Assembly (NCBI GenBank): GCA_902806015.1 | Contig: CADCUZ010000130.1 | Span: forward strand, 1-6,214 | DNA: 6,214 nucleotides | Reading direction: 5' to 3' | Origin: an uncultured Rubrobacteraceae bacterium | GTDB taxonomy: Bacteria; Actinomycetota; Rubrobacteria; Rubrobacterales; Rubrobacteraceae | In this document: one piece after another, positions 1 to 5,619 of the stretch | Numbering within the stretch: position 1 is the stretch's first letter | How the letters are laid out: the number at the start of each line of letters is the position of its first letter | The notes under the pieces: model-generated | What the model saw: the letters and a program-made list of their open reading frames with translations, nothing else | What the model was told of the DNA's origin: nothing | The model's database searches: none | Position numbers and translations under genes: made by a program

Positions 1-168
1 GCCCTGAGCCAGGGCGGAACGCCCACCTTGCCCGGACCCGGGTTCGCCGCCTTCTACGTCGCCGCGGTTTTGTTCACCAGCGCGGGACTCCTAGGGTTCC
101 ACGCCCTGCAGCAAGACAACTACGGACGCCTAATGAAGTTGACCCACCCCTGCGACGCTTGCCTTTAA
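1..168 (+). CDS. C-terminal end of a membrane protein (partial)
   Basis: The first reading frame is open from the left edge to a TAA at 166-168, giving 55 residues of a gene that begins outside the window. Codon use is strongly G/C in third positions, as expected for a real gene here. After a short Gly/Pro-rich loop (about residues 5-14) there is one clear hydrophobic segment (about residues 15-37, with FAAFYVAAVLF at its start). A short polar tail follows, containing two cysteines (CDAC) near the end. A last membrane helix with a short cytoplasmic tail is typical of major facilitator transporters and other polytopic permeases, but nothing here is family-specific. It is the only supported plus-strand gene. 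Confidence 0.55.
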   Translation, partial: ALSQGGTPTLPGPGFAAFYVAAVLFTSAGLLGFHALQQDNYGRLMKLTHPCDACL

Positions 169-535
169 GTACAACGCAGGAGGCTTCGGTACACCCGGCA
201 TGATAGTCTCAGGCGCAGAAACGAGCGGGTGTCCAATATCATTGCACGCCGCTACGGAGATCAAGTTTTGAGAGTCGACATACTTCCTATTCCGCTCTGT
301 ACGCCGTGCTCGTGGCGGGCTCTTCGGTCTTCTGGCCCTCCTTCACGGGAAAAAGCATGCTGCGCAGTGGTTCTCGCTCTCCTGGGGCTCCAGAGGCGGG
401 TTGTTCTCCTCGCAGCAGTCCTGGGCGCGGGGACAGCGGGTGTGGAAGGGGCAACCGCTGGGGGGGTTTCGCCGGGCTTGGCACGTCGCCGGAGAGAACG
501 ATCCTGCAGCGTTCACGTTCTTTGCGGGGGTCGGG

Positions 536-554
536 AACGGGGACGCGCCCCGTT
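536..554. repeat. Perfect 7-bp hairpin
   Basis: AACGGGG (536-542) pairs with CCCCGTT (548-554) across a 5-base loop (ACGCG). There is no T-run on either side, so it is not a classical terminator. It sits in the middle of the gene-poor stretch; its function is unknown and it could be chance in GC-rich DNA. Confidence 0.45.
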
Positions 555-731
555 GGGTTACGGCTTCGGGCGGGTCGGACGCAAGAACAAAAGTTTCGGC
601 GGCGGCGATTCCAAGAGCATCCTTATCGATTCATCGGCTCCAAGACATCCACTGGCCGATCTCGGCTATCACGTATTAACTCCCGCTGGCTACCCGGCGC
701 AAATCACACCCTCGGGCCTGCGGTAAGCGTT

Positions 732-748
732 CAGGGTCACAAACCCTG
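732..748. repeat. Perfect 6-bp hairpin downstream of the sigma operon
   Basis: CAGGGT (732-737) pairs with ACCCTG (743-748) across CACAA. It lies about 100 bases beyond the stop codon of the last gene of the minus-strand sigma operon. It could help end transcription, but there is no T-run after it, so terminator status is unproven. Confidence 0.3.
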
Positions 749-844
749 CGGACAGAAAAGGTCTCGAAGAACGCAGGGCCGATGCGCGCATGGCTGCAAG
801 ATTTGACCCTCCGCCGCGAAAGGGCCAGGGATCCACACCACCCC

Positions 845-1891
845 CTACGCGTCGCGGCGGTCGCTGACGAAGGCCTCGTAGGAAGGGTAAGCGGGGCGCC
901 GCGGCCGGCGTCGGGAGGCGAGGGCGAGGATGGCGGCGCCGGTCCCCAGCAGGGCGAGGGCGAAGAGCAGGAGCTCGCCGAGGAACGGGATCAGGGCGGT
1001 GGCGGCGACGAGGACGGCGCCCACGGCGGCGGCCAGGGCGTTGCCGGAACGGTATCGGCCCGTGGCGAGCACCACTTTGCGGCCCACGAAAAACGCGGCG
1101 ACCAGGGCGCCGTAGAAGACAAAGGCTAGGTACGCGGGTGCCATGAGAAACAGCAGCGGCACGCCGACCACGGATAAGGCAAGCGCGACGGAGAGGACGA
1201 GGACCGCGGGCACGGAGACCAGGCCGACGAGCAGCGACCGGCCGGGGGCCTCCTCGGCCCGCCGGGCGGCGGCGGAGAGGGGGCGCGGGGCGACGACGGC
1301 GGCGAGCACGACGCACGCCGCGAACCCCGCGGCGGCGAAGAACCAGCCCAGGTAGCCGATCAGGTCGTCTCCGGTGGACCCGAAGTCCGGCATCACGCCC
1401 GCCCCCACGGGTCCATGCATCACGGCGCCGGGGTCCCTGCGAACCTCGCCGCTGCCGGGGCGGACGTGGCCCATCACCAGCGCGTCGGGTCCCAGGCGGA
1501 TGTCACCGTGGTCCACGTCGATGCCGCCCTCGACGCGGGAGTTTACGTACACGTTGCCGAACCCGGCGTCCACCTCCCCGGCGACGGGCGCGCGCACCGT
1601 GATATCGCCGAAGCCGGAGTTGACGCTCCCGGCGACGGGGGCTTCGACCCCGACGTCACCGAACGCGGAGTGAACGTCGCCGACCACAGGTCCTCGCACG
1701 CTGGCGTCCCCGAAGACCGTGGAGACCTCTCCCTCGTACTCGCCGCGCTCGACCACCACGTCCCCGAAGACGCTTCTCTCCCCGGCGTACGCCGGCAGCG
1801 GCGGCAAAAATATCACGAGGCCGACAAGGGCGACGGAGGCCGCGATCAGGGGCCGCGCGTCGAACCGCCGGAGGGTTACGGAGGCGTTCAT
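845..1891 (-). CDS. Secreted bactofilin-like repeat protein with C-terminal membrane helices
   Basis: This 348-residue protein has three parts. Residues 1-36 look like a signal peptide: RR at 8-9, a hydrophobic core at about 15-33, and a likely signal peptidase I site after AYA (34-36). Residues about 40-143 are six repeats of about 17 residues with the pattern S-x-FGD-x-x-V-x-x-PV-x-G-x-V. FG or HG pairs fall at 42, 60, 77, 94, 111 and 128, as in polymer-forming bactofilin-type beta helices. Residues about 177-325 hold four or five membrane helices (roughly 178-200, 220-242, 244-270, 284-302, 306-325), followed by a basic tail (RRRPRR). The segment around RRAEEAPGRSLLVGL resembles membrane regions often attached to such domains. 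The repeat domain should lie outside the membrane. The ATG overlaps the stop of the anti-sigma gene (ATGA), so translation is probably coupled and it belongs to the sigma operon. A role as envelope sensor or scaffold is inference; the exact function is unknown. Confidence 0.85.
   Translation of the reverse strand: MNASVTLRRFDARPLIAASVALVGLVIFLPPLPAYAGERSVFGDVVVERGEYEGEVSTVFGDASVRGPVVGDVHSAFGDVGVEAPVAGSVNSGFGDITVRAPVAGEVDAGFGNVYVNSRVEGGIDVDHGDIRLGPDALVMGHVRPGSGEVRRDPGAVMHGPVGAGVMPDFGSTGDDLIGYLGWFFAAAGFAACVVLAAVVAPRPLSAAARRAEEAPGRSLLVGLVSVPAVLVLSVALALSVVGVPLLFLMAPAYLAFVFYGALVAAFFVGRKVVLATGRYRSGNALAAAVGAVLVAATALIPFLGELLLFALALLGTGAAILALASRRRPRRPAYPSYEAFVSDRRDA
1463..1774 (-). repeat. Tandem 17-residue (51-base) coding repeats
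   Basis: Within the secreted repeat protein, six units recur. The FG/HG anchor positions are spaced 18, 17, 17, 17 and 17 residues apart. At DNA level the complementary strand shows CCGAA at a 51-base period across the central units. The inner units (FGDVGV, FGDITV, FGNVYV) are the most regular. The outer ones drift, with HGDIRL in the last. The regular period with alternating hydrophobic positions fits one rung of a beta helix per unit. Confidence 0.8.
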
Positions 1892-2394
1892 GCCTCGCGC
1901 GCGCGCCGGCGGGAGACGGAGAACACCGCCCCCGCTATGAGCAGGTCAAGGACCGCCCCGACGCCCAAGGCCACGAAAAGCGCCGGCCCTGCGGCCACGA
2001 GAAAGGCCTCCGCCACCTCCGCGAGCCCCGAGACGAAGCCCCAGAAGGCGCCGACCGAGTCGACCGCGAGGGCCGCCGGGTTCGTCCCGTCGAGGCTCAG
2101 CGCGAGGGAGACGGCGACAAGCAGGGCCGTCGCGAGCCCGGCCCACAGAATCCGAACCCCCGCAAGCCGGGTCGGCAGCGCCATCGCAACCTCCCGGCAG
2201 ACCGACCGGGCCTCCTCGAACTCGAGCGTGCCCATGCAGGTGCTGAGGTCCAGCTCCTCTTCGTAGAGTCTCCTGCAGGTGGGACAGCGGTCCAGATGGT
2301 TTCGCACCTCACGCTCGCGCTCCGGGGGGAGTCCCCCGTCGGCGAACTCGAAGACCTTTTTCGGGTCGCAGCGGGGCCCGCCGGGACGGCTCAT
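1888..2394 (-). CDS. Zinc-finger anti-sigma factor, membrane-anchored
   Basis: This is a 168-residue protein with the anti-sigma zinc-finger (zf-HC2/ZAS) signature near its N-terminus: C9, then H33-x3-C37-x2-C40 (HLDRCPTC). This domain binds the paired ECF sigma factor and keeps it inactive. A charged linker follows, then a hydrophobic helix at about 82-101 and further hydrophobic segments at about 131-160, ending in a basic tail (SRRRAR). It is therefore likely anchored in the membrane with the finger in the cytoplasm. The ATG overlaps the sigma stop codon (ATGA at 2391-2394), and its own stop overlaps the next start. A purine-rich GGGGGAG lies 5 bases before the ATG. This sigma-then-anti-sigma order is the classic arrangement. 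The signal that releases the sigma factor cannot be read from the sequence. Confidence 0.9.
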   Translation of the reverse strand: MSRPGGPRCDPKKVFEFADGGLPPEREREVRNHLDRCPTCRRLYEEELDLSTCMGTLEFEEARSVCREVAMALPTRLAGVRILWAGLATALLVAVSLALSLDGTNPAALAVDSVGAFWGFVSGLAEVAEAFLVAAGPALFVALGVGAVLDLLIAGAVFSVSRRRAREA

Positions 2395-3002
2395 GCCCGC
2401 TCCCCCGCCTCCTCCAGCCTCCCAGCCAGCATATTGCGGGCGCGAAAGAGCCGGCTCTTGACGGCCGGCACGGAGATGGAGAGGACCTCGGAGATTTCGG
2501 CGTAGCTCATCCCCTCAGAGTAACGCAGCACGATGGGCACGCCGTAGGTTTCCGGCAGGGTGGCGACCGCCGCCTGGACGCTACGGGAGCGGTCCTTACG
2601 CACCGCCTCGGGCTCCGGTCCGTCGGAGACGGCGGCGTGCGCCTCGGGGTTGAACTCTACGGTCTCCCTGCGGCGGCGCAGGGTGTCGATGCCGAGGTTG
2701 TTGGCGATGGCGAGCAGCCAGGTCTTGAAGCGGTACTCCGGGTTGAAGGTCTCGAGCCGATCATAAGAGCGCAGGAACGTCTCCTGCACGAGGTCCTCGA
2801 CGGAGATCTCGCGCCGCGCGTACGGGTAGAGGACCTTGCCCACGAGCCGCTCGTAGCGACGCACCAACTCCTCATAGGAGCGCACGTCGCCGGCGAGCGT
2901 CCGCGTGACGAGATCGTTGTCTTCGAGGTCGGCGCGCCGGACCGAGAGGCCCTTCAGCCTCGCCCGCCAACCCCCTACCGCCACAGCAGATGCGTAATCC
3001 AT
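2391..3002 (-). CDS. ECF RNA polymerase sigma factor
   Basis: This is a 203-residue sigma-70 family protein of the extracytoplasmic-function group. Region 2 spans about residues 31-113, including the core-binding and -10-recognition signature DLVQETFLRSY (70-80) and FKTWLLAIANNLGIDTLRRRR (92-112). Region 4 spans about 141-197, with LPETYGVPIVLRYSEGMSY (149-167) and the helix-turn-helix AEISEVLSISVPAVKSRLFRAR (168-189). Sigma regions 1 and 3 are absent, as expected for ECF factors. The ATG start is favoured by an open frame and an ECF-like promoter ending only about 11 bases upstream. There is no Shine-Dalgarno sequence, so the mRNA is probably near-leaderless. A GTG at codon 7 is an alternative start but also lacks a ribosome site. 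It is the first gene of a three-gene operon with its anti-sigma factor and likely regulates itself. The ECF subgroup is not assigned. Confidence 0.93.
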   Translation of the reverse strand: MDYASAVAVGGWRARLKGLSVRRADLEDNDLVTRTLAGDVRSYEELVRRYERLVGKVLYPYARREISVEDLVQETFLRSYDRLETFNPEYRFKTWLLAIANNLGIDTLRRRRETVEFNPEAHAAVSDGPEPEAVRKDRSRSVQAAVATLPETYGVPIVLRYSEGMSYAEISEVLSISVPAVKSRLFRARNMLAGRLEEAGERA

Positions 3003-3013
3003 ATCGGAATGAG

Positions 3014-3041
3014 TATACGCCCCCGGCCCGGGAAAGTTTCC
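3014..3041 (-). promoter_or_regulatory. ECF-type promoter of the sigma operon
   Basis: On the minus strand, GGAAAC (3041-3036) is followed after exactly 16 bases by CGTATA (3019-3014). This matches ECF promoter logic (GGAAC-type -35 and CGT-type -10) and is close to Bacillus SigW, TGAAAC-N16-CGTA. The same motif with the same spacing occurs upstream of the metallopeptidase. The predicted transcription start is about 3005-3009, a few bases before the sigma ATG at 3002. Autoregulation is typical of ECF operons. The -35 overlaps an 11-base palindrome (GGAAAGTTTCC, 3031-3041). Confidence 0.65.
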
Positions 3042-3099
3042 GATGGGTGTACGCCCGGCACGGGGCCCGCGAAGGGGAATACCCGGCGATCCGGTCCGC

Positions 3100-3115
3100 C
3101 GGGGGAAAGCCCCCG
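3100..3115 (-). terminator. Possible terminator after the Crp/Fnr gene
   Basis: CGGGGG (3100-3105) pairs with CCCCCG (3110-3115) around a 4-base loop, 8 bases past the stop codon of the regulator. The stem is very stable but no T-run follows on the minus strand, so it is not canonical. Its place between the regulator and the sigma promoter supports separation of the two transcription units. Confidence 0.4.
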
Positions 3116-3123
3116 AAAACGCC

Positions 3124-3852
3124 CTAGATGGAGCTCTGGCCGTCCACGCTTAAGCCGGAGAGCCTGGAGGCGTGCTCCGTGAGGGCGGTGCGGTCGAGGA
3201 TAACGATCCGGCGATTGCGGTTCTCTATGACGCCCTCGCGCTGGAACTCGCTCATCACCTTGGAGACGGCCTCCCTCGTGGAGGCGATCATGTTCGCCAA
3301 ATCCTGGTGCGTGAGCCGCACGTCTATGAGCACGCCGCTCCCGTTCTCCCGGCCTAAGCGGTCGCCCAGGTTGGCGAGCAACGTAGCCAGGCGGGTGGAG
3401 ACTTCCCGGTGCAGCAGGCTCTCTATGACCTCGTCGGACTGCCTGAGCCGCTCGGAGAAGGAGGAAAAGAGCTTGAGGGCGAACGCGGGATCCCTCTTTA
3501 TGACCATCTCCAGAGAATTTTTCTGCACGCTGGCGACCCGCGCCTCGGTGACGGCCTCGGCGAACACGTTCTGCCAGCGGCCCTCGACGAGGCTCAGCTT
3601 GCCGAAGATGCCGCCGTTCTTGAGGAGCGCGGTGGTTGCCTCCTTGAAGTCGCCGTAGATCTTGTAAAGCCGCACGGTGCCCGAGAGCAGGAAGTAGAGC
3701 TGGTCGTCGGGGTCCCCCGGCGCGAAGATGGTGTCTTTGGGCGAGAATCGGCGCTCCACGGTCCTAAGACCGGCCTCCTCGAGATCTTCGAGGCTAAACC
3801 CCTCGGGCGCGGTGGTCGCGGCGAATCCCCCGGTGTTGTGGCTCAAAAGCAT
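3124..3852 (-). CDS. Crp/Fnr-family transcription regulator
   Basis: This 242-residue protein has the usual family order and length. A cyclic-nucleotide-binding-like beta roll covers about residues 25-135 (PGDPDDQLYFLLSGTVRLYK at 45-64, FGKLSLVEG at 83-91). A long dimer helix follows at about 125-160, then a Crp-type winged helix-turn-helix at about 148-220. The recognition region is LTHQDLANMIASTREAVSK (180-198), ending with REGVIENRNRRIVILD. The phosphate-cassette residues that bind cAMP in E. coli CRP (Glu72, Arg82-Ser83) are replaced here by Lys85 and Gln/Asn around 94-95, so cAMP is an unlikely ligand. No Fnr-type iron-sulfur cysteine cluster is present. The layout is somewhat NtcA-like, but a nitrogen role is not shown. 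The ATG has only a weak GAGAGG 12 bases upstream. A TAAAAT at about 3931-3926 could be a -10 box, but no good -35 precedes it. It appears to be monocistronic. Confidence 0.9.
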   Translation of the reverse strand: MLLSHNTGGFAATTAPEGFSLEDLEEAGLRTVERRFSPKDTIFAPGDPDDQLYFLLSGTVRLYKIYGDFKEATTALLKNGGIFGKLSLVEGRWQNVFAEAVTEARVASVQKNSLEMVIKRDPAFALKLFSSFSERLRQSDEVIESLLHREVSTRLATLLANLGDRLGRENGSGVLIDVRLTHQDLANMIASTREAVSKVMSEFQREGVIENRNRRIVILDRTALTEHASRLSGLSVDGQSSI

Positions 3853-4008
3853 CTGGCTCGTCTACCTCTCTAACAGGCCCCCTGCCCCCAACACCTCGTG
3901 CCGGGTGGCACCATTACAACCAAACATTTTAGCGCCTTGCGGCCGCCAAACGCATCTCTTGGTGTACTTCTCCGAAAATCGTTCCGGTAGACGGTCTTGT
4001 TCGCCCCG

Positions 4009-4629
4009 TCAGGCGGCGGTCCTGCGCCACCTGAGCTCGACGCCCTCCCGCTTGGCGACGAAGAGGAGGTCGTCGCGCAGGGCGTCCACGTCTTTGTCGT
4101 AGAGGCTGACTATGCAGAACCCGCAGTGCCGATAGGCCCAGGCGAAGGGCGCCACGTCCCCCACCACCTTCGACTCGGAGCCCAGGCCCCAGGCGTCCGC
4201 CAACTCCAGGCGTCCCTCTACGAGGTCCAGGGTGATGCGCCAACCTTCGTCGGTCGGCACCTCGAAGTACCCGGGGAGGTGTCCCGCGGGGACCATGCCA
4301 TCCTGGAGGTCCTTGGCGAAGGACCTCTTGTGGGCCTCGACGCCGGCCAGGTAGTCCGTGTCGTCCACCCGCCGGGGGGATCCGGGCGAATACCTGCGAT
4401 GCTTCGTGACCTTGACGCCCTCGGGGGGGTAGAAGCCGACGAAGGGCACCGGGGAGCGCCAAAGGTGCTTCACCACCCCCAGGGTGACGTTGCGTCGGGC
4501 CGCCGGCTTCCCGACCGACTCGGCGACCCGGACCCCTGCCAGGCGCATGTGGCGGGGCTCCCACGGGTGCGGCTCGCCCACCGTCCTGAGCCTGCGCCGC
4601 CTCTTGGTTATCCGACGAACGTCTTCCAC
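4009..4629 (-). CDS. Unrecognised soluble protein
   Basis: I do not recognise this 206-residue protein. It has no signal peptide or membrane helix. The N-terminus is very basic (TKRRRRLR at 8-15). The middle is rich in Trp, Pro and Tyr (LWRSPVPFVGFYPPEGVKV, 56-74). A C-terminal segment carries HCGFC (168-172), a close Cys pair that could bind metal or form a disulfide, followed by an acidic, helical-looking stretch (YDKDVDALRDDLLFVAKREGVEL, about 177-199, split here as YDKDVDALRD and DLLFVAKREG). Codon use is strongly G/C-ending, which favours this frame over overlapping ones. The listed start is GTG without a ribosome site, 9 bases after a TAGAAT -10-like box, so a leaderless mRNA is possible. 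Met28 (ATG at 4548-4546), with GGGAG 9 bases upstream, is a good alternative start. It lies between a Crp/Fnr gene and a metallopeptidase, each apparently its own unit. Confidence 0.7.
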   Translation of the reverse strand: MEDVRRITKRRRRLRTVGEPHPWEPRHMRLAGVRVAESVGKPAARRNVTLGVVKHLWRSPVPFVGFYPPEGVKVTKHRRYSPGSPRRVDDTDYLAGVEAHKRSFAKDLQDGMVPAGHLPGYFEVPTDEGWRITLDLVEGRLELADAWGLGSESKVVGDVAPFAWAYRHCGFCIVSLYDKDVDALRDDLLFVAKREGVELRWRRTAA

Positions 4630-4741
4630 AACGGGCGTATTCTACAACCTGTTTGGGCGCGGCGCCCGGGTTTCCCGGAGGTTCGGATCTCGGGTTCCGG
4701 GTCGCGTTGCGCGCGGCCGCGAAGATCCCGTTGTAGCGGCG

Positions 4742-4775
4742 AGAAAAAGGGCGGGGCCTTCGGGCCCCGCCCTTT
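4742..4775 (-). terminator. Rho-independent terminator of the metallopeptidase gene
   Basis: A perfect 13-bp stem (AAAGGGCGGGGCC at 4746-4758 with its complement at 4763-4775) closes a 4-base loop: TTCG on plus, CGAA on minus. On the minus strand it begins 20 bases after the metallopeptidase stop and runs into a TTTTTC tract. It is nearly symmetrical, so it could also stop plus-strand transcription. Confidence 0.9.
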
Positions 4776-4795
4776 CGCGTTCGCTCGGGGTTCCC

Positions 4796-5485
4796 TTACT
4801 CGCGGCTCAGCGCGAACAGGTAGATCAGCGTGAGGAGCGAGGTGAGGGCCGCGGCGATGTAGGTGAAGGCCGCCGCGGTGAGGACCCGGCGGGTACCGCC
4901 GGCCTCGGTGGCGGAGAGGATGCCGTAGCGCGTCAGCAAGCCGTAGGCGCGGGTGGAGGCGTTTATCTCGACCGGCAGGGTGGCGACGTGGAAGGCGAGC
5001 ACGCCGGCAAAGGCGATAACGGCGAGCTGGATGAACAGGTTGCCGATGCCCGTCGATACGCCCGTGATGATGGCCATAAAGAAGAGCGGGGTCCACAGCT
5101 GCCCCCCAAAGTTCACGATGGGGACGAGCCCGGAGCGCAGCTTCATGGGCACGTAACCCGTCGCGTCCTGGATGGCGTGGCCCACCTCGTGGGCGGCCAC
5201 GCTGACGCCCGCGATGGTGCTGTCCCTGAAGTTGCTCTCGGAGAGCCTGACGACCTTGCTGCGCGGGTCGTAGTGGTCCGTAAGCTTCCCGGCCACCGGC
5301 TCGACGCGGACGTTAGTGAGGCCGTTGCGGTCCAAGATCATCCGCGCCGTCTGGGCCCCCGTGAGGCCGCTATTGCTCTTCTGCTTCGAGTATTTGGCGT
5401 AAGAGCTCCTGACCCACAGCGCCGCGGCGCCCGAGATAAGGGCCCCCACGATCATCACGATTATGTAACCGAAACCGATGCCCAA
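4796..5485 (-). CDS. YugP-family membrane zinc metallopeptidase
   Basis: This is a 229-residue membrane protein of the neutral zinc metallopeptidase family (Zn_peptidase_2, YugP-like) at the family's usual length. The catalytic HEVGH is at residues 99-103 (AAHEVGHAIQ): His99 and His103 bind zinc and Glu100 is the general base. Glu173 in the conserved LPVEINASTRA (170-180) is the likely third ligand. The family-typical LTDHYDP (68-74) is also present. Membrane helices are predicted at about 7-25, 119-141, 146-168 and 207-226, with the active site between the first and second. Substrates of the family are largely unknown; turnover of membrane proteins is the usual suggestion. The start is TTG, chosen because AGGAGG lies 8 bases upstream. 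An ECF-like promoter identical in layout to that of the sigma operon lies about 50 bases upstream, and a strong terminator follows. It is therefore likely a single-gene unit under the ECF factor. Confidence 0.9.
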   Translation of the reverse strand: MGIGFGYIIVMIVGALISGAAALWVRSSYAKYSKQKSNSGLTGAQTARMILDRNGLTNVRVEPVAGKLTDHYDPRSKVVRLSESNFRDSTIAGVSVAAHEVGHAIQDATGYVPMKLRSGLVPIVNFGGQLWTPLFFMAIITGVSTGIGNLFIQLAVIAFAGVLAFHVATLPVEINASTRAYGLLTRYGILSATEAGGTRRVLTAAAFTYIAAALTSLLTLIYLFALSRE

Positions 5486-5493
5486 CGCTTGTT

Positions 5494-5499
5494 CCTCCT
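5494..5499 (-). promoter_or_regulatory. Ribosome binding site deciding a TTG start
   Basis: AGGAGG on the minus strand lies 8 bases before the TTG at 5485-5483. It is the strongest Shine-Dalgarno sequence in the window and fixes TTG as the metallopeptidase start. Confidence 0.85.
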
Positions 5500-5534
5500 A
5501 AGAAGATTTACTCGCATATTCTACTACACCGAAG

Positions 5535-5560
5535 TACGTTGGAGCGGCCCGCGAGTTTCC
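5535..5560 (-). promoter_or_regulatory. ECF-type promoter of the metallopeptidase gene
   Basis: On the minus strand, GGAAAC (5560-5555) is followed after exactly 16 bases by CGTA (5538-5535, CGTACT). This is the same layout as upstream of the sigma operon (shared TCGGAAAC-N16-CGTA). It would give a 5' leader of about 40 bases before the TTG, leaving room for the strong ribosome site. A TAGAAT further down (5523-5518) could be a second, housekeeping -10 box, but no -35 was found for it. Confidence 0.6.
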
Positions 5561-5575
5561 GAGAGACCGCCCGCC

Positions 5576-5619
5576 AAAAGATAAAAGCGGGGCGGAGAAC
5601 ACGAAGGTCCCCCGCCCCG
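5576..5619 (-). terminator. Rho-independent terminator of acsA
   Basis: On the minus strand an 8-bp stem, CGGGGCGG (5619-5612) with CCGCCCCG (5595-5588), closes a 16-base loop. It is followed by the T-rich tract CTTTTATCTTTT. It begins about 30 bases after the acsA stop codon and separates acsA from the metallopeptidase promoter. Confidence 0.8.

Larger units (their letters stand above)
169..844. other. Gene-poor region, no supported CDS
   Basis: About 675 bases lie between the convergent ends of the plus-strand membrane protein and the minus-strand repeat protein. Open frames exist in several phases (for example 229-726, 306-806 and 401-679 on plus). They have no credible ribosome site, their residues look random (rich in Arg, Ser, Gly and Trp), and no domain is recognisable. 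One frame contains a twin-arginine-like stretch ([16 protein letters not shown], about 412-459), which could be a remnant of a signal peptide in a decayed gene or chance. The part from about 580 to 690 is less GC-rich than its surroundings. Two perfect small hairpins (536-554 and 732-748) are listed separately. No tRNA, rRNA or insertion-sequence ends were seen. Confidence 0.5.

Noticed and set aside
534..560. GGAAC-N18-GTT on the plus strand, like actinobacterial SigE/SigR promoters
   Set aside because: No plus-strand gene follows, and the match falls inside a GC hairpin; likely chance.
782..791. 10-base palindrome ATGCGCGCAT
   Set aside because: Short, isolated and expected by chance in GC-rich DNA; no second copy seen.
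690..1316. Minus-strand Arg/Pro-rich open frame overlapping the repeat-protein gene
   Set aside because: Extreme Arg/Pro/Gly content and overlap in another frame with membrane helices of the real gene.
1463..1774. Regular 51-base periodicity that might suggest a CRISPR or satellite array
   Set aside because: It is explained by the in-frame 17-residue protein repeats; the units diverge at DNA level and there are no unique spacers.
1415..2266. Long plus-strand open frame opposite the anti-sigma and repeat-protein genes
   Set aside because: The minus-strand genes have clear domains, a signal peptide and ATGA coupling; the plus frame is a shadow without recognisable features.
3981..3985. Minus-strand GGAAC between the unknown gene and the Crp/Fnr gene
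   Set aside because: No CGT element at 16-18 bases; not an ECF promoter by this standard.
4670..4675. Minus-strand GGAAAC upstream of the unknown gene
   Set aside because: The position 16 bases on reads AACA, not CGTA, so it lacks the second half of the ECF motif.
4628..4736. Distant inverted repeats ACAACGGG/CCCGTTGT and CTACAAC/GTTGTAG
   Set aside because: Short arms more than 80 bases apart with no duplication or element between them.
3997..5584. Long plus-strand open frames (3997-4833 and 4484-5584)
   Set aside because: They run antisense to well-supported minus-strand genes, span a strong terminator, and show no domain. They are by-products of GC-rich codon bias.
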